Origin: JBAZLV01 sp041650055
GTDB lineage: Bacteria > Nitrospirota > UBA9217
Direction: 5' to 3'
Length of the DNA stretch: 64,000 nucleotides
NCBI GenBank assembly: GCA_041650055.1
Contig: JBAZLV010000001.1
Span: 1-64,000, forward strand
Below, piece by piece: positions 44,689-55,000 of this stretch; positions within the stretch are counted from its first letter, which is position 1, and each line of letters starts with the position of its first letter. The position numbers were made by a program, and so were the translations under genes. The notes beneath the pieces are model-generated. The model was not told where the DNA came from. It did not search any database and was given only the letters and a program-made list of their open reading frames with translations.

Positions 44689-45504
44689 TTAGTCTTTCCT
44701 GCTCTTCCGGTTTTCCTCTTCCCACTCCTTTAACTTTTTCTGAATAAACGCAATAATCTGCTGGTGCTCTTCAATTCCCCGATCCTTGATCATCAGGGGT
44801 TTATCAAAGGCAAAATAAACCTTTTTTGCAGGATCGATTTCTCCATAGTCTTTTAAAAAAGTTCCGAGACCCCAGGCATCTGTTTTGAGCGCAAAAGGAA
44901 TGACGGGAACACCTGCTTTTTTTGCGAGTTTGATTCCAATGGTGTTAAATGACTCAGGATCGAACGTTACCGAACGGGTTGTTTGAGTTGCTTGCGGAAA
45001 AATAATCAGCGAAATCCCGGCATGCAGTTTTTCCGTGCCTCCTTCCAGAACGGCTCTTAAATCATCGCGTGGATTCGACCTGCCCACAGCGATCGGATTC
45101 CTTGAACGCATTACGTGTTTGAACACGGGATATTCAAGAAGCGCCTGCTTTACAACGAATGTCACGTCCCGAAACGGGGCAATAAGGGAAGGAAGCACAA
45201 ATGTCTCAAGTGTACTCATGTGGTTGCCGATAAATACACAGGGTTTGTCGAGCGGTTGATAGGCATCCATGCCTGTAACCTCAAGCTGTACGCCGACCTT
45301 TTCCAGTGCATGGATGGTTTCCTGGCTGCTTGCGATCCATTCCCGATTGTCATACCGGTTTCGTTTTGCCTTATATCCGGCCCGGATAACAATCGATATG
45401 ATATCTGCATAAAACAAGCACGATGGAAACAGTCGGGCGAAAAACCCCTGCTGAAAGGGCATTGTTTTATAGCTACTTTCTGCAAATTTTTGCATGGTAA
45501 TCAT
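44689..45504 (-). CDS. plsC: 1-acyl-glycerol-3-phosphate acyltransferase-like protein
   Basis: 271 residues from the ATG at 45504, which has GAGGA 7 nt upstream; the frame extends 156 bp further without support. Acyltransferase motifs: GNHMSTLETF (motif I, H-x4-E instead of D), FPQATQTTRS (motif III region, lacking the usual EGTR) and VPVIPFALKTD (motif IV). Probably transfers an acyl chain to a lysophospholipid or related acceptor. The motif variants make the exact acceptor uncertain. Confidence 0.85.
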   Translation of the reverse strand: MITMQKFAESSYKTMPFQQGFFARLFPSCLFYADIISIVIRAGYKAKRNRYDNREWIASSQETIHALEKVGVQLEVTGMDAYQPLDKPCVFIGNHMSTLETFVLPSLIAPFRDVTFVVKQALLEYPVFKHVMRSRNPIAVGRSNPRDDLRAVLEGGTEKLHAGISLIIFPQATQTTRSVTFDPESFNTIGIKLAKKAGVPVIPFALKTDAWGLGTFLKDYGEIDPAKKVYFAFDKPLMIKDRGIEEHQQIIAFIQKKLKEWEEENRKSRKD

Positions 45505-45616
45505 GCGCAAGTCCTCATTTCCCCAGGTGGTCGTTGTTTCATGCGAAGGACAGTATAACATGCCGAAAACAAAGAGGGAAGCCGAAATATTTCCGCGTAT
45601 GTAAAAGAAAAAATAC

Positions 45617-45645
45617 TTGCAATGATCATCCGAAAAGACGACAAT
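45617..45645 (+). promoter_or_regulatory. Promoter of nagZ
   Basis: TTGCAA (45617-45622), 17 bp, GACAAT (45640-45645). The expected start is at or next to the ATG at 45653. Confidence 0.4.
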
Positions 45646-45652
45646 AGACGCC

Positions 45653-47212
45653 ATGAACAATATGACACTCAGACAGGAAGTCGCACAACTTGTAATGCCC
45701 CGGCTTGAAGGACCTCACCTGGATGATCCCCGGATGTTTTCAAAAGTTCAGACACTTGTCGAGGAAGGGATCGGAGGTTTTATTCTCTTTGGCGGAACGA
45801 TAGAATACACACCACGACAACTGCAGCAGCTTCAGTCGTTTGCCGCTCTTCCCCTTTTGATTGCATCGGACATTGAACGGGGGCTTGGCCAGCAACTCCG
45901 GGGAGGAACTCGGTTTCCCGGCCAGCGTGCGGTGACCGCGGCAATCAAGCGACGATCAAAAAAAGACGTTGGCCTGCTCGATAAGATGCTTGATGCAATT
46001 CGGATCGAGACCCGTGCAGCAGGTATTCATGCGGTTTTTTCTCCCGTAGTCGATGTAAACAATAATCCGCGCAATCCGATTATCTGTACACGATCGTTTG
46101 GAGATGATCCTGAGGCAGTGGCCTGGTTCGGATCGCATTATATACAGCGGTTTCAGAAAGAATCCGGGAAGGGACGGTTGGAGCTTCTGGCATGCGCAAA
46201 ACATTTTCCCGGACACGGTGATACTGATCAGGATTCGCATTCGGTTCTGCCGGTAATCCATGCAACCAGGACCCGGCTGAACCAGGTCGAACTTCCGCCG
46301 TTTCGCCGGATGATCCAGGATGGTGTTGGCATGGTTATGGTTGCTCACCTGCTCGTCCCTGCTCTGGAACCAGAGAAGCCCACCACGTTCTCGAAAAAAA
46401 CAATTACCGCGCTGCTCCGTGAAGGAATGGAATTCGATGGCTTGATCGTCTCAGATGCACTTAATATGGGCGCCTTGAACGGCATCTGTTCCCCCGAGGA
46501 AACAGCGGTACGGGCGCTGGAAGCGGGCATCGACATTCTGCTTCATCCGCACGATGCACTGGCAACCATTGGAGCGGTTGTTTCTGCCGTGGAAAGCGGA
46601 CGACTGACCAGAAACAGAATCCGTGAATCGGTTGAGCGCGTTCTGGCGGCGAAATCCTGTCTGGGATTGTTCGATTCGCCTGAGTCATCGGATCGTACGA
46701 TTGATTATCAAAAACACGGCCGGATTGCAGCGGAGATCGGAAAGAAGGCAATCGAAGTGCTTTCCGTGAAAAAGAACACACTGCCGTTGCGCCGGGAGGC
46801 AGGGGTAGCATGCTTTGTTTTTGATGACGATAATCAATCGAATTCCGGTGATATGTTTATCCGTGCAATGAAAGAACGGTTTAAATATCTGACCGCAATG
46901 GTTGTGACTCCCAATTCAGATATTCCCGAATCATTTATTATGGACTGCCTTGCAACAGCGGAATACGTTGTCATAGGCATTTTATCTCAAATCAGCGCTT
47001 CAAAAGGGCATTCAGGAATTTCTGACCGACTGCACAAACATATCAGTTCTCTTCTCAAAAATGCAAAAACAGCAAAGGCAAAGCGTATTGTCATTTCCTT
47101 TGACAGTCCATACGTCCTCAAGCTTTTCCGCGATGCGGATGCGCATATAGCTGCCTATGACCGGATGGACGAGATTCAGCAGGCCACAGCAGCCTTGCTT
47201 GCCCGGCGGTAA
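45653..47212 (+). CDS. nagZ: Beta-N-acetylhexosaminidase, GH3 family
   Basis: 519 residues. GH3 catalytic domain (about 5-340): IASDIERGLGQQLRGGTRFP, then KHFPGHGDTDQDSH with the His/Asp pair of NagZ, and the nucleophile region LIVSDALNMGAL. The C-terminal 180 residues are an additional GH3_C-like domain, so it is longer than the roughly 340-residue enterobacterial NagZ. Releases GlcNAc from peptidoglycan fragments during recycling. No signal peptide is present, consistent with a cytoplasmic site. Confidence 0.93.
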   Translation: MNNMTLRQEVAQLVMPRLEGPHLDDPRMFSKVQTLVEEGIGGFILFGGTIEYTPRQLQQLQSFAALPLLIASDIERGLGQQLRGGTRFPGQRAVTAAIKRRSKKDVGLLDKMLDAIRIETRAAGIHAVFSPVVDVNNNPRNPIICTRSFGDDPEAVAWFGSHYIQRFQKESGKGRLELLACAKHFPGHGDTDQDSHSVLPVIHATRTRLNQVELPPFRRMIQDGVGMVMVAHLLVPALEPEKPTTFSKKTITALLREGMEFDGLIVSDALNMGALNGICSPEETAVRALEAGIDILLHPHDALATIGAVVSAVESGRLTRNRIRESVERVLAAKSCLGLFDSPESSDRTIDYQKHGRIAAEIGKKAIEVLSVKKNTLPLRREAGVACFVFDDDNQSNSGDMFIRAMKERFKYLTAMVVTPNSDIPESFIMDCLATAEYVVIGILSQISASKGHSGISDRLHKHISSLLKNAKTAKAKRIVISFDSPYVLKLFRDADAHIAAYDRMDEIQQATAALLARR

Positions 47213-47247
47213 GGGCAGCAATATAATCCGCATACAGGTTTCTTTCC

Positions 47248-48027
47248 GTGGACAGAAACATTAAACTCATCCTCGAATATGACGGCACCCATTACCATGG
47301 CTGGCAATCGCAAGCCATGCAGGGAAAGCCGACCATCCAGGAAACTCTTGAACAATCCCTCAAAAGATTAACCGGTTATTCTACGCTTGTTTACTCATCC
47401 GGAAGAACTGATGCAGGAGTGCATGCGCTCGGTCATGTGGCAAATTTTAAAACTTCGAGCAGGATTCCGTCGTCCGCATGGGCCCCGGCCTTGAACCACC
47501 TGCTGCCTGACGATATCAGGGTTCTTTCCTCTGAGGAGGTGCCGGAGGATTTTCATGCTCGGTACAGCGCACAGGGGAAAATCTATTCGTATCGAATCCT
47601 GAATAGAAGAGAACCAACTGCCTTAGAGAGAAAATATGTCTGGCACGTTCCTCAACAATTAAACATATCTGCCATGAAAACAGCGGCTGCAATCCTGGCA
47701 GGAAGACATGATTTTTCGTCATTCAGGGCTTCAGGATGTGGAGCTGCATCACCTGTTAGAACCGTGCGGTTGCTGGTCGTGAAAAAGATCGGAAAAGAAA
47801 TTCTCATTACTATAGAAGCGGACGCTTTTCTTCAACATATGGTAAGAATTATTGTCGGCACACTGGTTGATGTGGGGAGAGGAAGATTTTGCCCGGAAGA
47901 TATGCAGCCTCTGCTTCTATCGTGTGATCGAAGAAAGGCGGGACAAACAGCACCGGCCCGGGGTCTTTCCCTGATGAAGGTTTTGTATGGCAATGACTCT
48001 CTCGAGCGATGCGGTGGACGGTTTTAA
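47248..48027 (+). CDS. truA: tRNA pseudouridine(38-40) synthase TruA
   Basis: 259 residues. GTG start. Motifs: LEYDGTHYHGWQSQ, SSGRTDAGVHALGHVANF with the catalytic Asp, and FLQHMVRIIVGTLVDVGRG. Modifies the anticodon stem of several tRNAs. 35 bp after nagZ on the same strand. Confidence 0.97.
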   Translation: MDRNIKLILEYDGTHYHGWQSQAMQGKPTIQETLEQSLKRLTGYSTLVYSSGRTDAGVHALGHVANFKTSSRIPSSAWAPALNHLLPDDIRVLSSEEVPEDFHARYSAQGKIYSYRILNRREPTALERKYVWHVPQQLNISAMKTAAAILAGRHDFSSFRASGCGAASPVRTVRLLVVKKIGKEILITIEADAFLQHMVRIIVGTLVDVGRGRFCPEDMQPLLLSCDRRKAGQTAPARGLSLMKVLYGNDSLERCGGRF

Positions 48028-48031
48028 GCAT

Positions 48032-48063
48032 AAAAAACCCGCCTCAACAAAGCGGGTTTTTTT
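48032..48063. terminator. Bidirectional terminator between truA and rpmB
   Basis: AAAAAACCCGC pairs with GCGGGTTTTTT (9-nt loop), with an A run on one side and a T run on the other, so it can serve both convergent genes. Confidence 0.95.
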
Positions 48064-48089
48064 AAACAGTATTCAATGCATTAACCGCA

Positions 48090-48284
48090 TTAACTGACTT
48101 TTTTTACCTTCCCAGAACGAATACAGCGTGTACATACGTGCATACGAACATGCCCGCCATTCGGTCCGACTGCTTTGACTGCCTGCAGGTTTGGTTTTGA
48201 CATTTTTTTGGTTTTGTTATTGGAATGGCTAACCTGATTGCCACTGAGTTTGCCCTTGCCACAGATTTCACATGTGCCTGCCAC
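48090..48284 (-). CDS. rpmB: 50S ribosomal protein L28
   Basis: 64 residues from the GTG at 48284, which has AGGAGG 6 nt upstream. L28 pattern: CEICGKGKLSGNQVSHSNNK, then HVRMHVCTRCIRSGKV. Both CxxC pairs are kept, so this is the zinc-binding form. The frame continues upstream, but that part has no L28 sequence. Confidence 0.97.
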   Translation of the reverse strand: MAGTCEICGKGKLSGNQVSHSNNKTKKMSKPNLQAVKAVGPNGGHVRMHVCTRCIRSGKVKKVS

Positions 48285-48399
48285 GGTGATCCTCCTGAAA
48301 CGCAATAAGTAGATATACTCCGAATGAGGGGCATACCATACCATAGAACTGGCGGCGCGTGCAAGCGGAAAATAGAATCCAACCCGATGGAAAAATTCC

Positions 48400-48426
48400 T
48401 TGACAGATATCGGATTTTTGTCTAAT
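48400..48426 (+). promoter_or_regulatory. Promoter of the tetR-efflux operon
   Basis: TTGACA (48400-48405), 15 bp, TCTAAT (48421-48426). Transcription would start within the palindrome at 48427-48442. Confidence 0.55.
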
Positions 48427-48442
48427 GTAAGTACGTACTTAC
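48427..48442. promoter_or_regulatory. 16-bp palindromic operator before the TetR gene
   Basis: GTAAGTACGTACTTAC is a perfect 16-bp palindrome ending 5 bp before the TetR ATG and abutting the -10, the typical place for an autoregulatory TetR operator. Confidence 0.8.
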
Positions 48443-48447
48443 TTGTT

Positions 48448-49050
48448 ATGAAAACCTCAACTCAACAGAAGCTGCTGGATGCGACGCTCAAGCTTATTTC
48501 CGAAAAAGGCTACATCGGCGCAACCACGAGGGAAATTGCCCAGGAAGCAGGGGTAACGGAATTAACCTTATTCCGCCATTTTGGGTCTAAAGAACGGTTG
48601 TTCGAAGAGTTGCTGAGCACCTATACCTTTTTGCCCATATTCCAGGAGCTGCAGCCGGGACTTGAGGATTTGCCTTGTGAGGATGCTTTGAAACTCGTTG
48701 CAACCCGGTTTTTGCAAGCCTTGAAGCAACGGAAAGCCATGATCAAAATCATGCATTCGGAGATCACGCTCTATCCGGAAAAGATCAGGACAGTTTATAA
48801 TAATTTCATTGACAGCATGCGATCTGCGCTTGCACAGTATTTTTGCCTGTTGCAGAAAAGAGGGAAATTCCGCAATGTATCCCCCGAAACCGCTGCCCGT
48901 GTTTTTCTCAGTATCCTTTTTTCCTATTTCAGAACAGAAGAGATTGTGCGTGGACAGGAGATTACCAAGGCGAAAATGGAAAAAAACGTTCATGAATTTG
49001 TCGATATTTTTTTGCATGGGACCGAAGTTGAAATAGCAACTGACATGTAG
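48448..49050 (+). CDS. TetR-family transcriptional regulator
   Basis: 200 residues from the ATG at 48448. The N-terminal helix-turn-helix is typical (LDATLKLISEKGYIGATTRE, then IAQEAGVTELTLFRHFGSKE). The C-terminal domain is helical and ligand-binding. The perfect palindrome just upstream is the likely operator, and the tolC-RND genes follow on the same strand. It is therefore probably the local repressor of the efflux operon. Confidence 0.92.
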   Translation: MKTSTQQKLLDATLKLISEKGYIGATTREIAQEAGVTELTLFRHFGSKERLFEELLSTYTFLPIFQELQPGLEDLPCEDALKLVATRFLQALKQRKAMIKIMHSEITLYPEKIRTVYNNFIDSMRSALAQYFCLLQKRGKFRNVSPETAARVFLSILFSYFRTEEIVRGQEITKAKMEKNVHEFVDIFLHGTEVEIATDM

Positions 49051-49110
49051 ATGATTCTTCTTGAAGCTCGAAACGATTATTGCTAATATACATGAATTTG
49101 AGGTGATGAT

Positions 49111-50655
49111 ATGAAGCGGTTTTATTCATTGAATTCATTGGATACGAGGAACCCTGTTTTCTCCGGAGCAATAAGTCTTTTTATCTTTTTTCTTGCCGTT
49201 TTTATGCCTTATTCGCCTGTGAGCGGACAACAGTCTACCGAAGATTTGGTGAAGTCGCTTCCTACGCTGACGTCGCAGCAACCGCCTGCTCAGGGAAATG
49301 AAAATGGATTGAAGTCTTCCTTGACCATTGAAGCAATTCCCGACTCAAAACAAGCTGCCTCCTATATGCCAATGCCTGCTCTGTCCAAGCCTGATCAGGA
49401 CCGTACCGGAAAGGAACTGATTGCTGAAGGAGAAAATCTTACCATTGGAAGATGTATTGAAATTGCACTGAGAAAAAACCCCACTATTATTGCAGCTACG
49501 AATACGGTTGATGTAAATAGAAGCAGGGTTGGTGAAACACGTGCCGCTTATTATCCGCAAATCGCCATTGTAGGCGCTTATGACCGCATTAAACCTTCTA
49601 CTGGTCCTTCTAGCCAGTTCGTCGATGGATCCAGACAATATAATAAATATTCCGGCGGCATTAGTTTGAGTCAAACCTTTTATGATTTTGGAAGAACATC
49701 GTCATCAGTTAACGTCGCAAAATATAATCTGGATTCTTCTCGCTCCGATCTCACCACGACGCAAGACACAATTATCCTGAATGTCAAACAGGCGTATTAT
49801 GGCGTTTTACAGACAAAGAGAAACCGTGATGTCGCGTCGGATGTGATAAAACAGTTTCAATTGCATCTCGACCAGGCAAAGGGTTTTTATGAGGTCGGGA
49901 CTCGGGCACGGATCGATGTAATCAAGGCTGAAGTGGATTTAAGCAACGCAAAACTAAGCCTCATTACTGCTGAGAACGCGTTTCAACTCGCATGGGTCAC
50001 CTTAAATAATGCCATGGGCGTTCCTGATCCACCTCATTATACGATCGAAGATACTCTTTTTTTTGAGACATCATCCATTACGCTTGAACATGCAACTGAA
50101 AAAGCGTTTGAAAACAGACCCGAGCTTAAATCGATTGTTGCGAAAAGACAAGCAGCAGAAGCAAATATTAGTCTTCAGCGATCAGGGTATCTTCCGATTT
50201 TAACGGCAAGTGCCGGCTATAATCAATCTGCGTTATCGGGAACGTATATAGCATCCACTCAGCCCGAGAATACATGGAATGCAGGAGTAACCATCACGTT
50301 TCCCTTGTTCAGCGGATTTTTAACAAGTCATCAAGTTGCGGAAGCGAAATCAAATCTCTATGTCGTGAAGGCGAATGAAGAATCAGTCCGGCAACAGATA
50401 CTGCTTGATATCCGTCAGACGTATTTGAATCTGAAGGCCGCGGAAGCGAGCGTTCCTACTGCGGAACTTGCGCTTCAACAGGCACGAGAAAATCTCGATA
50501 TTGCAAACGGCAGATACGCTGCAGGCGTGGGAAGCCCCATTGAAGTTTCAGATGCGTTTGCAACGTATATCACGGCACAGGCGTCTTTCAGTAATGCGTT
50601 GTACAATTACAAAACAGCCCAGGCAGGCATTGAACGGTCTATGGGTTCGCGATAG
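49111..50655 (+). CDS. TolC-family outer-membrane efflux channel
   Basis: 514 residues with a signal peptide (about 17-43). After a Gln/Pro-rich lead, two OEP repeats are seen: the first begins TIGRCIEIALRKNPTIIAAT, the second TLEHATEKAFENRPELKS. The periodic helical stretches (LDQAKGFYEVGTRARIDVIK, then ARENLDIANGRYAAGVGSPI) are hallmarks of TolC proteins. Forms the exit duct for the RND and perhaps MacAB pumps downstream. Confidence 0.95.
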   Translation: MKRFYSLNSLDTRNPVFSGAISLFIFFLAVFMPYSPVSGQQSTEDLVKSLPTLTSQQPPAQGNENGLKSSLTIEAIPDSKQAASYMPMPALSKPDQDRTGKELIAEGENLTIGRCIEIALRKNPTIIAATNTVDVNRSRVGETRAAYYPQIAIVGAYDRIKPSTGPSSQFVDGSRQYNKYSGGISLSQTFYDFGRTSSSVNVAKYNLDSSRSDLTTTQDTIILNVKQAYYGVLQTKRNRDVASDVIKQFQLHLDQAKGFYEVGTRARIDVIKAEVDLSNAKLSLITAENAFQLAWVTLNNAMGVPDPPHYTIEDTLFFETSSITLEHATEKAFENRPELKSIVAKRQAAEANISLQRSGYLPILTASAGYNQSALSGTYIASTQPENTWNAGVTITFPLFSGFLTSHQVAEAKSNLYVVKANEESVRQQILLDIRQTYLNLKAAEASVPTAELALQQARENLDIANGRYAAGVGSPIEVSDAFATYITAQASFSNALYNYKTAQAGIERSMGSR

Positions 50656-50705
50656 GTCACTATCCATGATTTTTTAGTTTGGAGAAAAGAAAGAGGCTTG
50701 CATAT

Positions 50706-51881
50706 ATGAAATTGAGGACGATGCAGCTGAAAGTAACCACAGGGATTTTGCTCATTTTCTTGAGCGTTACTTTTTTTAGCGCCTGCTCAAAGAAAAAACA
50801 GCCCCCGCCCAGGGTGGCTCCTGTAAAAGTAGGGAAGGTTACGCAGCAAACGGTTCCGCTCCAGATAACCGCAATAGGAAATGTCGAGGCTTCCAATACC
50901 GTTTCTCTCAAAGCACAGGTTCCCGGGGAAGTAATCGAGGTTTATTTCAAGGAAGGGCAGGATGTCAAACAGGGTGATTTGTTGTTCCGGATTGACCCCC
51001 GGCCCTACGCTGCTGCATTAAAGCAGGCCGAAGCACAACTTGCCCGTGATGTGGCACAGGCAAAAAACGCAGAAGAACAGGCAAAGCGGTATGCAATTCT
51101 CGCCAAAAAAGATTATGTTCCACGCGAGCAGTATGAACAGTTTCGGACGAATGCAGAAGCCCTTGCAGCAATGGTTGAAGCAGATAAAGCCGCGGTCGAG
51201 AATGCCAGGCTCCAGCTTGCCTATTGTACGATTCGTACTCCCGTGAACGGGAGGGTAGGAAGCGTCCTCATTAACAAGGGAAATACGGTGAAGGCGCATG
51301 AACAAATCCTTGTCACAATCAACACGATTACACCGATTTATGTTTCGTTCTCTGTGCCGGAACAACATCTTTCCGGCATTAAAAAATACATGGCATTACG
51401 ATCATTGAATATCGAGGCGACCATTCCCGGCGATGAAAAACGACCAATAACAGGACGCTTGACGTTTATTGACAATGCAGTGGATACGAGCACCGGAACG
51501 ATCAAGCTGAAAGGGACATTTGGAAATAAAGACAGGCGGCTCTGGCCAGGACAATTCGTGAATGTAGTCCTTACACTTGCAATGCAGTCAAAGGCAGTGG
51601 TCATGCCGTCAGCCTCGCTCCAGGCAGGACAGCAGGGACAATATGTTTTTGTAGTGAAATCGGATTTGACGGTTGAATCCCGGCCTGTCATTATTGCACG
51701 GTCACACAATGATCTAGCCGTGGTGAGCCAGGGTGTAAAACCGGGAGAAACGGTAGTGACGGACGGCCAGTTGCAATTGACGTCCGGAACCAAGGTTGAG
51801 ATTAAGAATGGAAATGGGGACTCGGTGCCAGCAACGCAACCGGAAGGAAATCCTAAAATCCAAATGACAAATACCAAATAA
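50706..51881 (+). CDS. RND periplasmic adaptor (membrane fusion) lipoprotein
   Basis: 391 residues from the ATG at 50706. The lipobox FSAC gives lipidated C27. HlyD/AcrA layout: lipoyl half (SLKAQVPGEVIEVYFKEGQD), helical hairpin (AEAQLARDVAQAKNAEEQAK), second lipoyl half (CTIRTPVNGRVGSVLINKG) and beta-barrel domain. Links the RND pump to TolC. The last residues (KIQMTNTK) are encoded by the start of the intergenic repeat. Confidence 0.94.
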   Translation: MKLRTMQLKVTTGILLIFLSVTFFSACSKKKQPPPRVAPVKVGKVTQQTVPLQITAIGNVEASNTVSLKAQVPGEVIEVYFKEGQDVKQGDLLFRIDPRPYAAALKQAEAQLARDVAQAKNAEEQAKRYAILAKKDYVPREQYEQFRTNAEALAAMVEADKAAVENARLQLAYCTIRTPVNGRVGSVLINKGNTVKAHEQILVTINTITPIYVSFSVPEQHLSGIKKYMALRSLNIEATIPGDEKRPITGRLTFIDNAVDTSTGTIKLKGTFGNKDRRLWPGQFVNVVLTLAMQSKAVVMPSASLQAGQQGQYVFVVKSDLTVESRPVIIARSHNDLAVVSQGVKPGETVVTDGQLQLTSGTKVEIKNGNGDSVPATQPEGNPKIQMTNTK

Positions 51882-51990
51882 TTCACAATCACCAATATAC
51901 AATAACCAAACGTTTGGAATTTGATGATTGATTATTGGAATATATTTGATTATTGGTGCTTGAGCATTGGTATTTGAGATTTGATGATTA
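51860..51990. repeat. Dispersed intergenic repeat, copy 2
   Basis: AT-rich array of TTTGATTATTGG/CCAAATGACAAA-like words that includes TTTGATTATTGGTGCTTG, shared almost exactly with copy 4. It begins inside the end of the adaptor gene and fills the gap to the RND gene. Confidence 0.65.
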
Positions 51991-52000
51991 AAATAAAAAC

Positions 52001-55000
52001 ATGAACATTGCAGGCCCCTTTATACACCGACCGATCATGACCACCCTGGTCATGCTGGCTATTCTTTTATTCGGGATGATGACGTATCGTCTTCTTCCGG
52101 TGAGTGATCTTCCAAATGTGGATTTTCCGACCATCCAGGTGAGTGCCAATTATGCCGGAGCAAGCGCGGAGACCATGGCGTCTGCTGTTGCAACACCGCT
52201 GGAACGTCAGTTCTCCACCATTGCCGGGATTGACAATATGACCTCGTTCAGCGCGCTCGGAATGACCCGGATTACGCTTCAGTTTAGTCTTGACCGCGAT
52301 ATTGATGCTGCTGCCCAGGACGTCCAGTCCATGATCGCGAAGGCAGCGCGTCAGCTTCCACCGGACATGCCGACTCCCCCGAGTTATCAGAAGGTCAACC
52401 CTGCTGATTCTCCCGTGCTGTATCTTGCCCTCAGTTCTCCCACACTTCCGCTCTCTACGGTGAATGAATACGCCGATACCACGATCGCGCAGCGTATTTC
52501 GATGATCAGCGGCGTTGCCCAGGTCCAAATTTATGGCGAGCAAAAATATGCGGTTCGGGCGCAGCTTGACCCGCGTGCGCTTGCTTCCCGCGGTATCGGG
52601 ATCGATGAAGTGGCGGATGCGGTGGCGCGTGGGAATGTAACGCTTCCGACCGGTGTCCTTCAGGGGCAGAACAAGGCATACACGATCGAGGCGAGCGGCC
52701 AGCTTATGAATGCAGAAGCGTATCGTCCTCTTATTGTCACGTATCGCAATGGCAATCCCGTCAGACTGGGAGAACTCGGCAGAGTTGTTGACGGGGTTGA
52801 GAACGACAAGGTGGCAAGCTGGTTTTATAAGACGGAAACAGGGGTTAGTTCCCGGGCCATTATTCTTGCAATTCAGCGTCAACCTGGAACCAATACCATT
52901 GAAGTGGTTGATTCCATCATGAAGCTGCTGCCGAAATTCAGGGCCGAAATGCCGGCATCAGTGAATCTGGATATTCATTATGATCGGTCACAATCTATTC
53001 GGGAATCTGTTCGTGATGTGAAGATCACGCTGGGGCTTGCGATTGTGCTTGTGGTGCTGGTCATTTTTCTTTTTCTGCGCAATACGTCGGCAACCATCAT
53101 TCCGAGTCTCGCGCTTCCCATGTCGATTATCGGCACCTTTACGGTCATGTACCTGCTCGGTTACAGCATAGACAATCTTTCTCTCATGGCGATGATCCTT
53201 GCCGTCGGATTTGTGGTGGACGACGCGATTGTCATGCTCGAAAACATTGTTCGGCACATGGAGCACGGAGAGCCCGTGCTTCAGGCGGCTCTTAACGGGT
53301 CAAAGGAAATTGGCTTTACCATTCTGTCTATGACTCTTTCCCTGGTTGCCGTATTCATTCCGGTGCTGTTTATGGGAGGAATTTTAGGCAAGTTGCTCCA
53401 TGAATTTGCGGTGGTGATCAGTGCCGCCATTCTGGTTTCCGGGGTTGTGTCGCTTACCCTGACGCCCATGCTTTGCAGCCGGTTTTTAAAGCCTGCCGGC
53501 CAGGAGAGGCATGGAAAATATTATATGATGCTGGAACGTTTCTTTGACAGAATGCGTGCATTCTATAAACAAAGCCTGCTGATAGTGCTGAAACACCATT
53601 TTCCCACGTTGATGGCTACGATTGCACTCGCGGTACTAACGGCTTTGTTATTCTGGAAGATGCCGATGGGCTTTCTTCCGAGCGAAGACACCGGCCAGAT
53701 TGCCGCCTTTACTGAAGCGCAACAGGGCATATCGTTTGACGACATGGTTAAACATCAGAATGAACTTGCCGACATTATTGCCCAGGACCCCAACATTGCC
53801 ACGTTCATGTCGCGCCTCGGTCCGTCAGGGTCAGCTCCCGGCTCCAATCAGGGCCGTATGTCCATACGGTTGAAACCTCGGGCAGAACGCTCGCTCCATG
53901 CGGATGAGGTTATCCAGGTGCTTCGGAAAAAGACCGCAGATGTGGTTGGAATCAAACTGTTTTTGCAGAATGTTCCGCCCATCCGCATAGGAGGCAGACT
54001 CACGAAAAGCCAGTACCAATACACACTTCAGAGCGGAGATATCGATGAATTGTATCGCGCAGCACCGCTGCTTGAGGCGAAACTGCAGGCATTACCCGAG
54101 CTTCAGGATGTGACAACTGATCTTCAGCTTAAAAATCCACAAGTGAACCTAGAGATCGATCGGGACAAGGCTTCGTCGCTCGGGATTTCAGCGCATCAGA
54201 TAGAAACCGCCCTCAGCATGGCCTATAGCACTATGCAGGTTTCGACGATCCTGGCCCCAACCAACCAGTACCAGATTATCATGGAACTTCTCCCGCAATA
54301 TCAGGCGGATCCTTCGGCCTTGACCATGCTGTATGTCCGCTCGTCTTCGGGAAAGCTGGTTCCGCTTCATGTGGTCACAAAACCATCGGTGGGAACGGGT
54401 CCGCTTATTGTTAATCATCAGGGACAACTCCCGGCTGTAACAATCTCATTTAATCTGAGGCCGGGTGTGTTTTTAAGCGATGCGGTTACCCTTGTTGACA
54501 ACGTGGCGCGAGATACCTTGCCAGCCTCGATTACAACCAGTTTTCAGGGCACGGCACAGGCATTTCAATCATCAACACAAGGTCTGTTCCTTCTGCTTGT
54601 CATGGCAATTGTAATTATTTACATTGTGCTCGGCATCTTGTATGAAAGTTTTATTCATCCGCTTACCATTCTTTCCGGACTTCCTGCAGCGGGAGTCGGG
54701 GCCTTGCTCACGCTTATGGTCTTCGGTTATGAATTGAACATTTATGGCTTTGTGGGTGTGATCATGCTCATCGGGATTGTAAAGAAAAACGCAATTATGA
54801 TGATCGATTTTGCCCTTGAAGCGGAACGAAAAGAAGGGAAAAATCCGCACGATGCAATTCTCGAAGGCGCCCTTGTCCGGTTTCGGCCGATTATGATGAC
54901 AACCATGGCTGCGCTGATGGGTACGCTTCCGATCGCGCTTGGTATGGGAGCTGGCGCCGATGCCCGGCGACCGCTCGGTCTGGCGGTCGTGGGCGGATTG

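Noticed and set aside
52067..52882. 271-codon minus-strand frame opposite the RND gene
   Set aside because: Antisense to conserved RND sequence; Arg/His-rich composition typical of a shadow frame.
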